Source: a virus
DNA length: 64,000 nucleotides
Direction: 5' to 3' (one strand)
IMG/VR virus record: IMGVR_UViG_3300033153_004214
Span: 81,012 to 145,011 of that record
Shown here: one piece after another, positions 32,525-38,912 of the stretch
Position numbering within the stretch: position 1 is the stretch's first letter
Layout of the letters: each line of letters begins with the position of its first letter
Position numbers and translations under genes: made by a program
The notes under the pieces: model-generated
Databases searched by the model: none
The model's input: the letters and a program-made list of their open reading frames with translations, nothing else
Told to the model about the DNA's origin: nothing

Positions 32525-32592
32525 ACCAGCAGGTATTCGGTGGTGAGCCAATTTCTGTAGGGGTTATACCCCAAGCCGTAACGCCTGCTGGT
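32525..32592 (+). ncRNA. Structured RNA element before tRNA-Pro
   Basis: ACCAGCAGG (32525-32533) pairs perfectly with CCTGCTGGT (32584-32592). Inside, CGG (32538-32540) can pair with CCG (32576-32578), and GGGGT-TAT-ACCCC folds at 32560-32572. It ends eight bases before the tRNA. It lacks a T-loop, so it is not a tRNA itself. Confidence 0.45.
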
Positions 32593-32600
32593 TTCTGTTG

Positions 32601-32680
32601 TCGGGGTGTAGCGCAGCTTGGTTTAGCGCGTCTGGTTTGGGACCAGAAGGTCATCAGTTCGAATCTGATCACCCCGACCA
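32601..32680 (+). tRNA. tRNA-Pro (anticodon TGG)
   Basis: A complete cloverleaf: acceptor TCGGGGT/ACCCCGA, D-arm GCGC...GCGC, anticodon arm TCTGG-TTTGGGA-CCAGA with TGG at 32638-32640, T-arm ATCAG-TTCGAAT-CTGAT, and encoded CCA at 32678-32680. TTTTT follows. It closely resembles bacterial tRNA-Pro. Confidence 0.95.
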
Positions 32681-32937
32681 TTTTTAGCTGCTATTTCTGC
32701 GCAATGGTTTGTTATTGCATGCTCACTCGTGCTACTGGGGTCTTGGCGGGATCGATAGCTGCTACAGTCTTGCAAATGACGGTGATAGCATCGGTAACTG
32801 CTGTTTTCGCTATTGTAACGGCGCTACACTTGAAGTGGGTGCTCAGATGGCTCAAAATTCATCTCCTAGCCGCTGTAAACATGCTAGTGACGGCCATGCC
32901 TCATCGAAAAAAAATTTCAGAATTTTCTTGAATCTTT

Positions 32938-33141
32938 GTGAAGCATGGCGATCCGCCACCGTATTCCCGCGATATACCGCCCGGCGATATGTTCGTTTGG
33001 GCGTGCTTGGAGAAAATCAAACAGGAGATAGCAAAGTGTGAGGTGCATTGCGCAAACTGTCATCGTATGCGGACCACGAAAAGGGATGGTGGCGAAGTTG
33101 ATTCGAGTCCTACCACTCCCGCCACAATAGAAGGGAAGTAA
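32938..33141 (+). pseudogene. HNH endonuclease remnant
   Basis: Up to 67 residues from GTG 32938. The segment KIKQEIAKCEVHCANCHRMR is the C-terminal CxxC and helix of HNH nucleases, but the preceding CxxC and HH motif are absent from any frame upstream. It is either a truncated gene or one broken by several changes. It ends one base before the next gene's start. Confidence 0.55.
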
Positions 33142-33142
33142 G

Positions 33143-33403
33143 ATGTCCAATGACAAGCCTGCCATTCCGTATGACCTCGCCCGCCGCGCCGTGATCCCGT
33201 TTGGGAAGTACAAAGGTCAGACCCTCGACATGATCAGTACGCACGTGGACGGCTCTCCTGACCCCGAAGGTCTCAAGTACCTTGACTGGCTGGTCGGGGA
33301 ATACAAGTGGTTCAAGGAGCACTGCTCCGATCTCTACGATCATGTCGTAGCGTTCCTCGAAGATTCGGCTGTCAAGGCCGACCTCGAAGAAGTCCTCGCC
33401 TGA
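33143..33403 (+). CDS. DUF3820-like small protein
   Basis: 86 residues. IPFGKYKGQTLDMI followed by LKYLDWLVGEY ... LYDHVVAFLED is the pattern of DUF3820/exonuclease-X C-terminal-like domains (M-P-F-G-K-x-K-G ... Y-L-x-W). No nuclease part is present. Often found as a small stand-alone protein in phages; role unknown. Confidence 0.65.
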   Translation: MSNDKPAIPYDLARRAVIPFGKYKGQTLDMISTHVDGSPDPEGLKYLDWLVGEYKWFKEHCSDLYDHVVAFLEDSAVKADLEEVLA

Positions 33404-33412
33404 AACACTAAC

Positions 33413-33484
33413 GCGGCATAGCTCACATTGGCTAGAGCAATGGTTTTATAAACCATGGGTTCTTGTTCGATTCCGAGTGCCGCC
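33413..33484 (+). tRNA. tRNA-Ile (anticodon TAT), T-stem one base short
   Basis: Acceptor GCGGCAT (33413-33419) pairs with GTGCCGC (33477-33483), the D-arm is normal and the anticodon arm ATGGT-TTTATAA-ACCAT gives TAT at 33447-33449, reading ATA codons. The T-arm is CTTG-TTCGATT-CCGAG: one G is missing to make CTTGG/CCGAG. CCA is not encoded. Either a sequencing deletion in a GG run or a damaged tRNA. A second possibility is a methionine-type tRNA misread, but the anticodon is clear. Confidence 0.8.
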
Positions 33485-33508
33485 TTCAGATTTTCTTTCA
33501 CAAATCAC

Positions 33509-33537
33509 TTGACTCCATACTCGTCTCACCGTATGTT
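33509..33537 (+). promoter_or_regulatory. Sigma70-like promoter for the cold-shock gene
   Basis: TTGACT (33509-33514), 17-base spacer beginning CCATAC, CG then TATGTT (33532-33537). The 49-base leader that follows contains a GGGAG-CATGA-CTCCC hairpin (33559-33573) just before AAAGGA. Confidence 0.65.
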
Positions 33538-33592
33538 TCCTACGTGAACGTTAGGTCTGGGAGCATGACTCCCGTAGGAAAGGACGGTCGCA

Positions 33593-33805
33593 ATGCCGGG
33601 ACGCAAGACGGGACAGGTGAAGTGGTTCAACGAGCAGAAGGGCTTCGGATTCATCACACCGGACGACGGGTCTTCGGACGTGTTTGTCCACTACAGCGCC
33701 ATTGAGGCCGAGGGCTTCAAGACGCTTCAGGAGGGCCAGCAGGTCGAGTTCGGGGTCGAGCACGGGGACAAGGGTCCTCGCGCCACCAAGGTCGTGACGA
33801 AGTAG
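33593..33805 (+). CDS. csp: Cold-shock domain protein
   Basis: 70 residues, the full length of a CspA-type protein. RNP1 KGFGFI (16-21) and RNP2 DVFVHY (29-34) are intact, with the family start GQVKWFNEQ. It binds single-stranded RNA/DNA and melts RNA structure. Lying just before the tmRNA and after tRNAs, it could help RNA folding or translation during infection. It has its own promoter (33509) and a leader hairpin that may control translation. Confidence 0.95.
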   Translation: MPGRKTGQVKWFNEQKGFGFITPDDGSSDVFVHYSAIEAEGFKTLQEGQQVEFGVEHGDKGPRATKVVTK

Positions 33806-33812
33806 ATGTGAT

Positions 33813-33886
33813 GGGGCAGAGCCGGGGTGTAAGCAGCCTCCGAGACCGCACCTCCTGGGGACACATAACGCCTCGGTTTCTGCCCC
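33813..33886 (+). ncRNA. Long structured stem between csp and tmRNA
   Basis: GGGGCAGA (33813-33820) pairs with TCTGCCCC (33879-33886) and GCCGGGG with CCTCGGT continues the stem to about 15 bp with G-U pairs, closing a 43-base internal region. It may end csp transcription weakly or form an RNA of its own. Confidence 0.45.
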
Positions 33887-33908
33887 GCTATGTTCTTTGA
33901 CAACCAGT

Positions 33909-34308
33909 GGGGCCGATATAGATTCGACGTGTTGGTCGAGTTGTGTTGCTGCGCTCCGAGGATACCCGGTTGGCCTCGTTAATCATCCGGGGAAACGATC
34001 AACTGCCAAGGATGACAAGAAGGTCATCAAGGTAGACTTCACGCTGCGTAAGGGCACCAGCGTTCGCGTTGCTGCCTAGCCTAGCCGAAGTCTCCGTCAC
34101 TGAGTAGCCGCCAGTGGCTAACCCCGCTCCTGCACAAGTCCCGGTGCAGCAGAAGGCAACAGGGACGGACGGCACCCAGAGGGTGTTGACTTCAGGGAAA
34201 GCGACCTGAGAGGCTTGCCTTGTGTGCCGGATACAGAACACTTGGCTACGAGCGTAGACGCGCATGATGAACCCGGCACGGACGGGGGTGCAAATCCCCC
34301 CGGCTCCA
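33909..34308 (+). ncRNA. ssrA: Phage-encoded tmRNA
   Basis: The 5' end GGGGCCGATATAGATTCGAC and 3' end GGGGG-TGCAAAT-CCCCC, CGGCTCC, A are the tRNA-like ends of tmRNA; GGGGCCG (33909-33915) pairs with CGGCTCC (34301-34307). CCA is not encoded. The only tag frame ending in the usual small residues starts at GCC 34005 and stops at TAG 34077-34079: it begins AKDDKKVI and ends RVAA, 24 residues in all, much longer than the usual 8-15. tmRNA frees stalled ribosomes and tags the product for proteolysis. A boxA-like sequence lies six bases upstream. Confidence 0.92.
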
Positions 34309-34377
34309 GATAACTCCACTTTATCGTTGCCTTGTATTTCCACCTGCGCTATGGGGGATTACGAAAGGAGCGACAAA

Positions 34378-34617
34378 GTGATCACAATAACATGTGTGAC
34401 GTGTGGCAAGAAGAAGAAGCAGATTCCTAAAAAGGAATTTCTGCGGCAACTTCAAATACGTGTCGAACGCTGCCCGCATTCGGGAGTGATGGCACAAAAG
34501 GATGGGCGGGAGGTAGAGGGATGGTTGATAAAGCATTGCTATCTTCAGAGAAGATGGATTGGGAAACGCCGGATGACCGCTTTGCGGAGTGGAACGAGGA
34601 GTTTCGATTCACGATAG
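34378..34617 (+). CDS. Small zinc-finger protein, 3' end uncertain
   Basis: 79 residues as read, from GTG 34378 with AAAGGAG upstream. CVTCGKKKKQ near the start and CPHSG later suggest one zinc site. The last 30 residues overlap the methylase gene by 97 bases and look unlike the rest, so the true end may be earlier through a missed base. No family recognised. Confidence 0.45.
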   Translation: MITITCVTCGKKKKQIPKKEFLRQLQIRVERCPHSGVMAQKDGREVEGWLIKHCYLQRRWIGKRRMTALRSGTRSFDSR

Positions 34618-34949
34618 ACGTATGCGCTCGCGCTGATAACACGAAGTGCAGCAGGTTTTTCTCCCCGAACGACGATGCGCTCTCGATGAGTTGGGGCCAT
34701 GGAGAGCGGTGTTGGATGAATCCACCTTATGGCCGTGAGATTGTCAAGTGGATGAAAAAGGCGCACGACGAAGCGTTTTTGGGAGGAAATCTGATCGTTT
34801 GTCTTGTACCGGCTCGAACAGATACCGGTTGGTGGCATGACTATGCAATGAGGGGTGATATCCGATTTCTGCGTGGACGGATTAAGTTTGTTGGAGCGAA
34901 GAGCGGAGCGCCGTTTCCAAGTGCGCTCGTAATCTTTGATGGACGATAG
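34521..34949 (+). CDS. Second phage N6-adenine DNA methyltransferase
   Basis: 142 residues. DWETPDDRFAEW, FTIDVCA, CWMNPPYGREIVKW, LVPARTDTGWWHD and APFPSALVIF follow the phage Dam family in order, with NPPY as catalytic motif. It is shorter than the first copy and only distantly similar, so it may have a different target. ATG 34521 has GGGAGG upstream; ATG 34554 is an alternative. Confidence 0.85.
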   Translation: MVDKALLSSEKMDWETPDDRFAEWNEEFRFTIDVCARADNTKCSRFFSPNDDALSMSWGHGERCWMNPPYGREIVKWMKKAHDEAFLGGNLIVCLVPARTDTGWWHDYAMRGDIRFLRGRIKFVGAKSGAPFPSALVIFDGR

Positions 34950-35034
34950 GGAAAGTAATTGGGGGCACTCAAGAATGCCCGAAGGTATCAGGAGCCACTG
35001 TTACACGCACTCCACTTCTTTGAGAGGAAGACAA

Positions 35035-36183
35035 GTGATCGAGAAGATTGGTGTGGTGGGCTGCGGTTTCGTTGGTGGCGCAGTGATGTCCGGGTTCAAG
35101 AAGCGTGGGTACGAAGTCGTCGGTTATGACCCGGGCATCTGGGAAGATGTTTCCTTCCTTGCGCTCAAGGCTGCTGACTGCATTTTCGTCTGTGTCCCCA
35201 CACCTGAACTTTTCAACGGTAGCTGTGATGTTTCTCGCGTATTGAGCACCTTGAACAAGCTCAGCCGACTAAAGTACTCAGGACTTGTGGTCATCAAGTC
35301 CACAGTTGATCCAAAGTCGGTCAGGTTTCTGGTCGAGAAGTTCTCCGATCTTCGTATCGCTACGAACCCAGAGTTCCTGACGGCACGCAATGCTCAGGCA
35401 GACTTCGACAAGCCCACGCACATTGTCATTGGGGTCTCGAACAGGGATGATGCCGAGGTGCTCTTCAAGCTGTACCACAAAAACTGGCCCAATACTCCCA
35501 CTGGTGTTTACAGCCCTGAAGCTGCGATGATGATGAAGTATATGACCAATTCATGGTTCGCCACCAAGGTCACCCTGATGAATGAGTTCTACCTCGTGTG
35601 GCAAGCCTTAGGTTACGGGGATTGGGAAAGCGTCGTGGAGGCTTTCAGTCTTGACCCCCGTGTAGGTCCGACTCACCTGCAGGTCCCGGGGCCTGATGGC
35701 AAGTTTGGCTTTGGCGGTGCATGCTTCCCCAAGGATACAGCAGCTATGCAACAGTTGCAACAGAAGATGGGCACGAGTGCCGAGGTACTCGATGCAGTGC
35801 TGTCAGTGAATGAAAAGATTCGTGGTGCCAACCCGGATGAGCCGGGTTGCGGAGAGAAAGGACGGGACGAGATGGATGAGCAGAAGGATGCTGCCCCTGA
35901 GCAGCCCAAGGACGAGGCTGTACCCGCCGCCGATGAAGCCGTGACCAAGAACGCCGCCCCCACCGACGAGAACACGACCGATGCCCCCGCCGATGCCAAC
36001 GCTGCCCCCGAGGCAGTTGAGGATAAGGCCGATGCGCCCGGCAACGGGTCCGTTGACGGCGAAGGGGCTGCGCCCGTCGAGGAATCGGTCGAGAAGGCCG
36101 ACGCCCCGGCAGACGATGCCGCGCCCGTCGAGGAGTCCGCTCCCGCGAGCGATGACGCTGCCGACGCCGAGAAGTCCGAGTAG
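35035..36183 (+). CDS. UDP-glucose/GDP-mannose dehydrogenase, fused to an acidic tail
   Basis: 382 residues from GTG 35035 (GAGAGGAAG upstream). KIGVVGCGFVGG is the NAD-binding loop; KSTVDP, NPEFL and FGGACFPKDT with the catalytic Cys follow in family order. It oxidises a nucleotide sugar to the uronic acid. The usual C-terminal UDP-binding domain is missing. Instead, after NEKIR the frame passes into an Ala/Pro/Asp/Glu-rich low-complexity tail of about 100 residues, starting with an internal ATG at 35872 that has AAGGA upstream. The tail could be a separate gene joined by a lost base. Precursor supply for the glycan cluster at 38-48 kb is likely. Confidence 0.8.
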   Translation: MIEKIGVVGCGFVGGAVMSGFKKRGYEVVGYDPGIWEDVSFLALKAADCIFVCVPTPELFNGSCDVSRVLSTLNKLSRLKYSGLVVIKSTVDPKSVRFLVEKFSDLRIATNPEFLTARNAQADFDKPTHIVIGVSNRDDAEVLFKLYHKNWPNTPTGVYSPEAAMMMKYMTNSWFATKVTLMNEFYLVWQALGYGDWESVVEAFSLDPRVGPTHLQVPGPDGKFGFGGACFPKDTAAMQQLQQKMGTSAEVLDAVLSVNEKIRGANPDEPGCGEKGRDEMDEQKDAAPEQPKDEAVPAADEAVTKNAAPTDENTTDAPADANAAPEAVEDKADAPGNGSVDGEGAAPVEESVEKADAPADDAAPVEESAPASDDAADAEKSE

Positions 36184-36248
36184 GCTTCCGCTGGCTTAAA
36201 CGTTCAGCGGATGGTGGAGGGCAGCAGGATGAACTGTCGCCCCCAAAC

Positions 36249-36280
36249 GGTGGGGGAGGGAGCGCCTCCCCCACCTTTGC
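36249..36280 (+). terminator. Rho-independent terminator
   Basis: GGTGGGGGAGG (36249-36259) pairs perfectly with CCTCCCCCACC (36265-36275) over GAGCG, followed by TTTGCTTCTT. It ends the dehydrogenase transcript. Confidence 0.85.
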
Positions 36281-36295
36281 TTCTTGGAGACGACC

Positions 36296-36658
36296 GTGGA
36301 TGAAAAATGGTTAAAGATTGAGTTACTCCATACTGGTGATGAACTCGACTTCATGTCTCCAGACGGCATACTTCACTGCGTAGTGATTCAGAAGCAGGGT
36401 ATGCAGGTGCAAGTACAGGACATGAAGCGACCTGTCTTTAAGAAGTGGCTCTCTGCCAGTCAGGTCGAGTTTGAATGTGTGACCAAGCAGGAATTGGAGA
36501 CACGGAGCGAGTCGATAATCGATGATGAGGATGAGGAGTTCAAGGGCAACGAACTCACAGGCTTCAAGGGGAGCGAGTTCAAGGCTCCTTGGTTTCATAA
36601 TGATGATGACGACGATGACGATCCTGCTGACTGGTGGAAGAAAGGCAAGAAAGACTAG
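36296..36658 (+). CDS. Hypothetical protein with poly-Asp segment
   Basis: 120 residues from GTG 36296 with GGAG seven bases upstream. The N-terminal 60 residues are beta-rich (DFMSPDGILHCVVIQKQGMQ); the end is acidic with a run of eight Asp, then WWKKGKKD. Function unknown. Confidence 0.6.
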   Translation: MDEKWLKIELLHTGDELDFMSPDGILHCVVIQKQGMQVQVQDMKRPVFKKWLSASQVEFECVTKQELETRSESIIDDEDEEFKGNELTGFKGSEFKAPWFHNDDDDDDDPADWWKKGKKD

Positions 36659-36667
36659 GGGGACAGC

Positions 36668-37180
36668 ATGTCGAAAGAGAAGAAGGACCCTTACGCGGTC
36701 GAGAGGAAACCTCCGATCATCAGCCACATCGCCGGGCGCAGGCTGCGGAACGAGTCTGCCTTCGGCCAGCGGCACAGACCGGGTGGTCCTATCGCCGCGC
36801 GATCCCGTAAGTTCAAGGGCATTGAGCCGCCGTCGCCAGTCAAGCCTGAGGACCGAGAGCGGCGGGCCAGCAAGCCGACCAATATGACCTTGAAGGCTGC
36901 GGGGTCCCCGGACTTCGAGTATGAGGAGCCGACTGAGCGAGTGGACATCGATGAACTTCCTGACGGCACCAAGCTCAAGTTCGACGGTGATCCTCGCATT
37001 CACGAGTACGCGGTGATCTTGGACAAGAACGACAAGGTGCTTGGCAAGGTGCGCCGGGTCACCTACGATACAGACAAGATGAAGACGGAATGGGAAGCGA
37101 CAGACGGGGAGTGGTCCGAGATTTTCCCGTCGCGGCTGGTTGCCGCACGTGCGCTCTTCGGCAGGCTCAAGGAAGAATAG
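36668..37180 (+). CDS. Hypothetical basic-start protein
   Basis: 170 residues. The first 80 are Arg/Lys/Pro-rich and probably disordered; the second half is a compact alpha/beta region (DGTKLKFDGDPRIHEYAVIL). No motif recognised. Closely spaced between two small genes. Confidence 0.6.
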   Translation: MSKEKKDPYAVERKPPIISHIAGRRLRNESAFGQRHRPGGPIAARSRKFKGIEPPSPVKPEDRERRASKPTNMTLKAAGSPDFEYEEPTERVDIDELPDGTKLKFDGDPRIHEYAVILDKNDKVLGKVRRVTYDTDKMKTEWEATDGEWSEIFPSRLVAARALFGRLKEE

Positions 37181-37189
37181 GGGGACGGA

Positions 37190-37720
37190 ATGCCGGAAGA
37201 CATGGATGGTGCCGTTGGGCCTACAGGTAACTGTGCTGGCAACGGTGAACCGGACGGTACGAATATGGAGTTCGAGGAGATGAGTGAAGGGGCACCCGAA
37301 GACGAAGATCAATTCATCATGCCCAGCACCTCGTCACTGCGGCAGGGGAACATTGATGAGATTCAGGTGTCTCCGGGTAACGATGCCCTCATGGATTGTC
37401 TCCTGCAGAAGCGGGTTAAGAATTCACAGTTCTGTGGGCATCCAAGGTGCATTGGGGAGGCCCATCTCTGTGTTGATCTTCGGTGCGCTGAACGGTGCCC
37501 TCTGGTTGAACATCCGGTCTTCGTGACTGCCAAGGTGCCTGAGATGCTGGAGAACACGAAGTATGGCGCAGTGGGCATCCCTCAAGAGAAGCTCATGCAC
37601 TGCGGCAAGTGTAACTGTAATTTGCAGGTGACCATCCAGCAGCTTCACATGGCCGAGCAGGTGACCTGTCCGTCCTGTGGCCACGTCAACAAGTCACGCC
37701 TCGGGGAGCAGGGGTTATAG
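37190..37720 (+). CDS. Zinc-binding hypothetical protein
   Basis: 176 residues. Cys-rich from about residue 80: CGHPRC, CVDLRCAERC, then CGKCNC and CPSCGH. The last two pairs look like one zinc ribbon. No family recognised. A tRNA follows eight bases downstream. Confidence 0.65.
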   Translation: MPEDMDGAVGPTGNCAGNGEPDGTNMEFEEMSEGAPEDEDQFIMPSTSSLRQGNIDEIQVSPGNDALMDCLLQKRVKNSQFCGHPRCIGEAHLCVDLRCAERCPLVEHPVFVTAKVPEMLENTKYGAVGIPQEKLMHCGKCNCNLQVTIQQLHMAEQVTCPSCGHVNKSRLGEQGL

Positions 37721-37727
37721 ACTAGGT

Positions 37728-37831
37728 GTTGAGGTGGCGGAACTGGCAGACGCAGGGCGCACAAGGCCCTGTGAGAGTGAAAGCTAGTAAGTAGCCCTTA
37801 CGTACAGGTTCGACTCCTGCCCTCAGCACCA
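37728..37831 (+). tRNA. tRNA-Leu-like class II tRNA, unusually long
   Basis: Acceptor GTTGAGG (37728-37734) pairs with CCTCAGC (37821-37827), then A and an encoded CCA. The D-arm (GGTGGCGGAACTGGCAGACG) is that of bacterial tRNA-Leu, and the T-arm contains GGTTCGACTCC. The middle is about 15 bases longer than normal. AGGGC-GCACAAG-GCCCT can form the anticodon arm, but position 33 would be C, not U. GTAAG-TAGCC-CTTAC forms a variable-arm hairpin. The anticodon is therefore uncertain. Confidence 0.75.
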
Positions 37832-37842
37832 AAGGAGTAGCC

Positions 37843-37974
37843 ATGGTGATCTGGCCTCTTTGGCTGGTGTACTGGGTGCTTCTTTTCAGTATGGCTGAAG
37901 GTGGCATCGTCGCTACCGGATTCGCCTACTACCTCCTCTATTGCAACCTAGAATTCCCCAAAGATTCTTTCTAG
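37843..37974 (+). CDS. Small membrane protein
   Basis: 43 residues, ATG 37843 preceded by AAAGGAG. Nearly the whole length is hydrophobic and aromatic (WPLWLVYWVLLF, GGIVATGFAYYLLYC), giving one or two membrane helices. Function unknown; it sits directly after the tRNA. Confidence 0.6.
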   Translation: MVIWPLWLVYWVLLFSMAEGGIVATGFAYYLLYCNLEFPKDSF

Positions 37975-37980
37975 TTCCTC

Positions 37981-38009
37981 TTGACAGCATACGGACTTTG
38001 TCGTATATT
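37981..38009 (+). promoter_or_regulatory. Sigma70-like promoter for the M28 peptidase gene
   Basis: TTGACA (37981-37986), 17-base spacer beginning GCATACGG, CG then TATATT (38004-38009). Among the best of the promoter set. AAGGAG and ATG 38033 follow. Confidence 0.7.
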
Positions 38010-38032
38010 ACTTACATGAAAAGGAGACTGTT

Positions 38033-38848
38033 ATGAACCTCAAGTGCTCGATTTGTATAACCGACCTGATGGCGGACCTGCAGGGCCTGTGTGACATCAC
38101 CAAAGGAGACAGGGACCCTGATGCCGCCCGCTGTGAGTACATCATCAAGATGCTGCTCGACTATAGTATCCCCTTTCGCGTGGAGATGTACAAGAACTAC
38201 ACCCCAATCAACATCATCGTTGAATTTGGCAAGAACCCTCATCTATTCGTAGTTGGGGGTCACTATGATGTCATTGGGAATACCTCCGGTGCCAACGACA
38301 ACGGTATGGGTATTATGGCTCTGATCTCCTTGGCTAGAAATCTCATACAGGCCAACTACGAAGGTGATCTTACCATTGTTTTCTTCGACAACGAAGAGAA
38401 TCTCGCTGGCAAGGGTTGCTATAAGGACATGGGTTCTGTTTGCTACATCAAGAAGGCTACAGAGGAGGAGCGGCATGCCAACAAGACCCTGATCCTTGAT
38501 GTCATCGGTGTTGGTGACACGCCCTACATCTCGACCCGGGGGACGCTCTATGAGGACGAGAAGGTCTTCGAGCACCTGACCACGTGGACCAAGAGCATTC
38601 CGCCTAGCGACAACCTGTGTTTCATGGAGGCTGGGTGGCCGGTGTGGCTGCTCTGTTCGGCATGGGAGCATGAGGTCCGGGGCGGCTACCCCGAGACCTA
38701 CAATCGATTCCACTCGCCGGAGGACACACCGGATCAGGACGGTATGAATCCGAAGATGGTGCTGGATATCGTAGACCGTGTTGCCAATTTGGTCCGGGCT
38801 TGGAATCACGAGTACACGGAGCCGGTCGAGATCAAGCGAATCTCCTAG
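38033..38848 (+). CDS. M28-family metallopeptidase
   Basis: 271 residues. All expected zinc ligands of M28 aminopeptidases are present: H77 in GGHYDV, D89 in SGANDNG (bridging), E121/E122 in FFDNEE, D156 in LILDVIG and H227 in RFHSPEDTPD. M28 enzymes remove N-terminal residues or cleave related amide bonds using two zincs. There is no signal peptide, so it acts in the host cytoplasm or the virion. An aminopeptidase is unusual in a phage. It has its own promoter. Confidence 0.85.
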   Translation: MNLKCSICITDLMADLQGLCDITKGDRDPDAARCEYIIKMLLDYSIPFRVEMYKNYTPINIIVEFGKNPHLFVVGGHYDVIGNTSGANDNGMGIMALISLARNLIQANYEGDLTIVFFDNEENLAGKGCYKDMGSVCYIKKATEEERHANKTLILDVIGVGDTPYISTRGTLYEDEKVFEHLTTWTKSIPPSDNLCFMEAGWPVWLLCSAWEHEVRGGYPETYNRFHSPEDTPDQDGMNPKMVLDIVDRVANLVRAWNHEYTEPVEIKRIS

Positions 38849-38864
38849 TCGGCCCTTTTCTGAC

Positions 38865-38892
38865 TTGATCTTTCTCACGTGGCCCGTATATT
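38865..38892 (+). promoter_or_regulatory. Candidate promoter of the glycan cluster
   Basis: TTGATC (38865-38870), 16 bases, CG then TATATT (38887-38892), 21 bases before ATG 38913. Confidence 0.5.
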
Positions 38893-38912
38893 GCTATGGG
38901 TGAGGAGGCGTT

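Larger units (their letters stand above)
32309..32937 (+). other. Intergenic region with RNA elements, no clear gene
   Basis: Contents: an AT-rich palindrome (GAAAAATT, TGAG, AATTTTC near 32334-32354), a boxA-like sequence, a 9-bp-stem hairpin, tRNA-Pro, then 250 bases with overlapping short frames. One frame, 32704-32931, would encode a hydrophobic 75-residue protein but has no Shine-Dalgarno. A second AT palindrome similar to the first lies at 32905-32929. Confidence 0.5.

Noticed and set aside
32327-32560. Cys-rich 77-residue frame
   Set aside because: It spans the boxA-like site and the start of the hairpin before tRNA-Pro and has no start signal.
32525-32592. Second tRNA before tRNA-Pro
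   Set aside because: No T-loop or D-arm can be formed between the paired ends.
32704-32931. 75-residue hydrophobic protein
   Set aside because: No Shine-Dalgarno, other frames equally open, and the end runs through the AT palindrome.
33894-33918. TTGACA at 33897 as a tmRNA promoter
   Set aside because: The tmRNA begins only a few bases later, so a -10 and start would fall inside the mature RNA; the boxA-like reading fits better.
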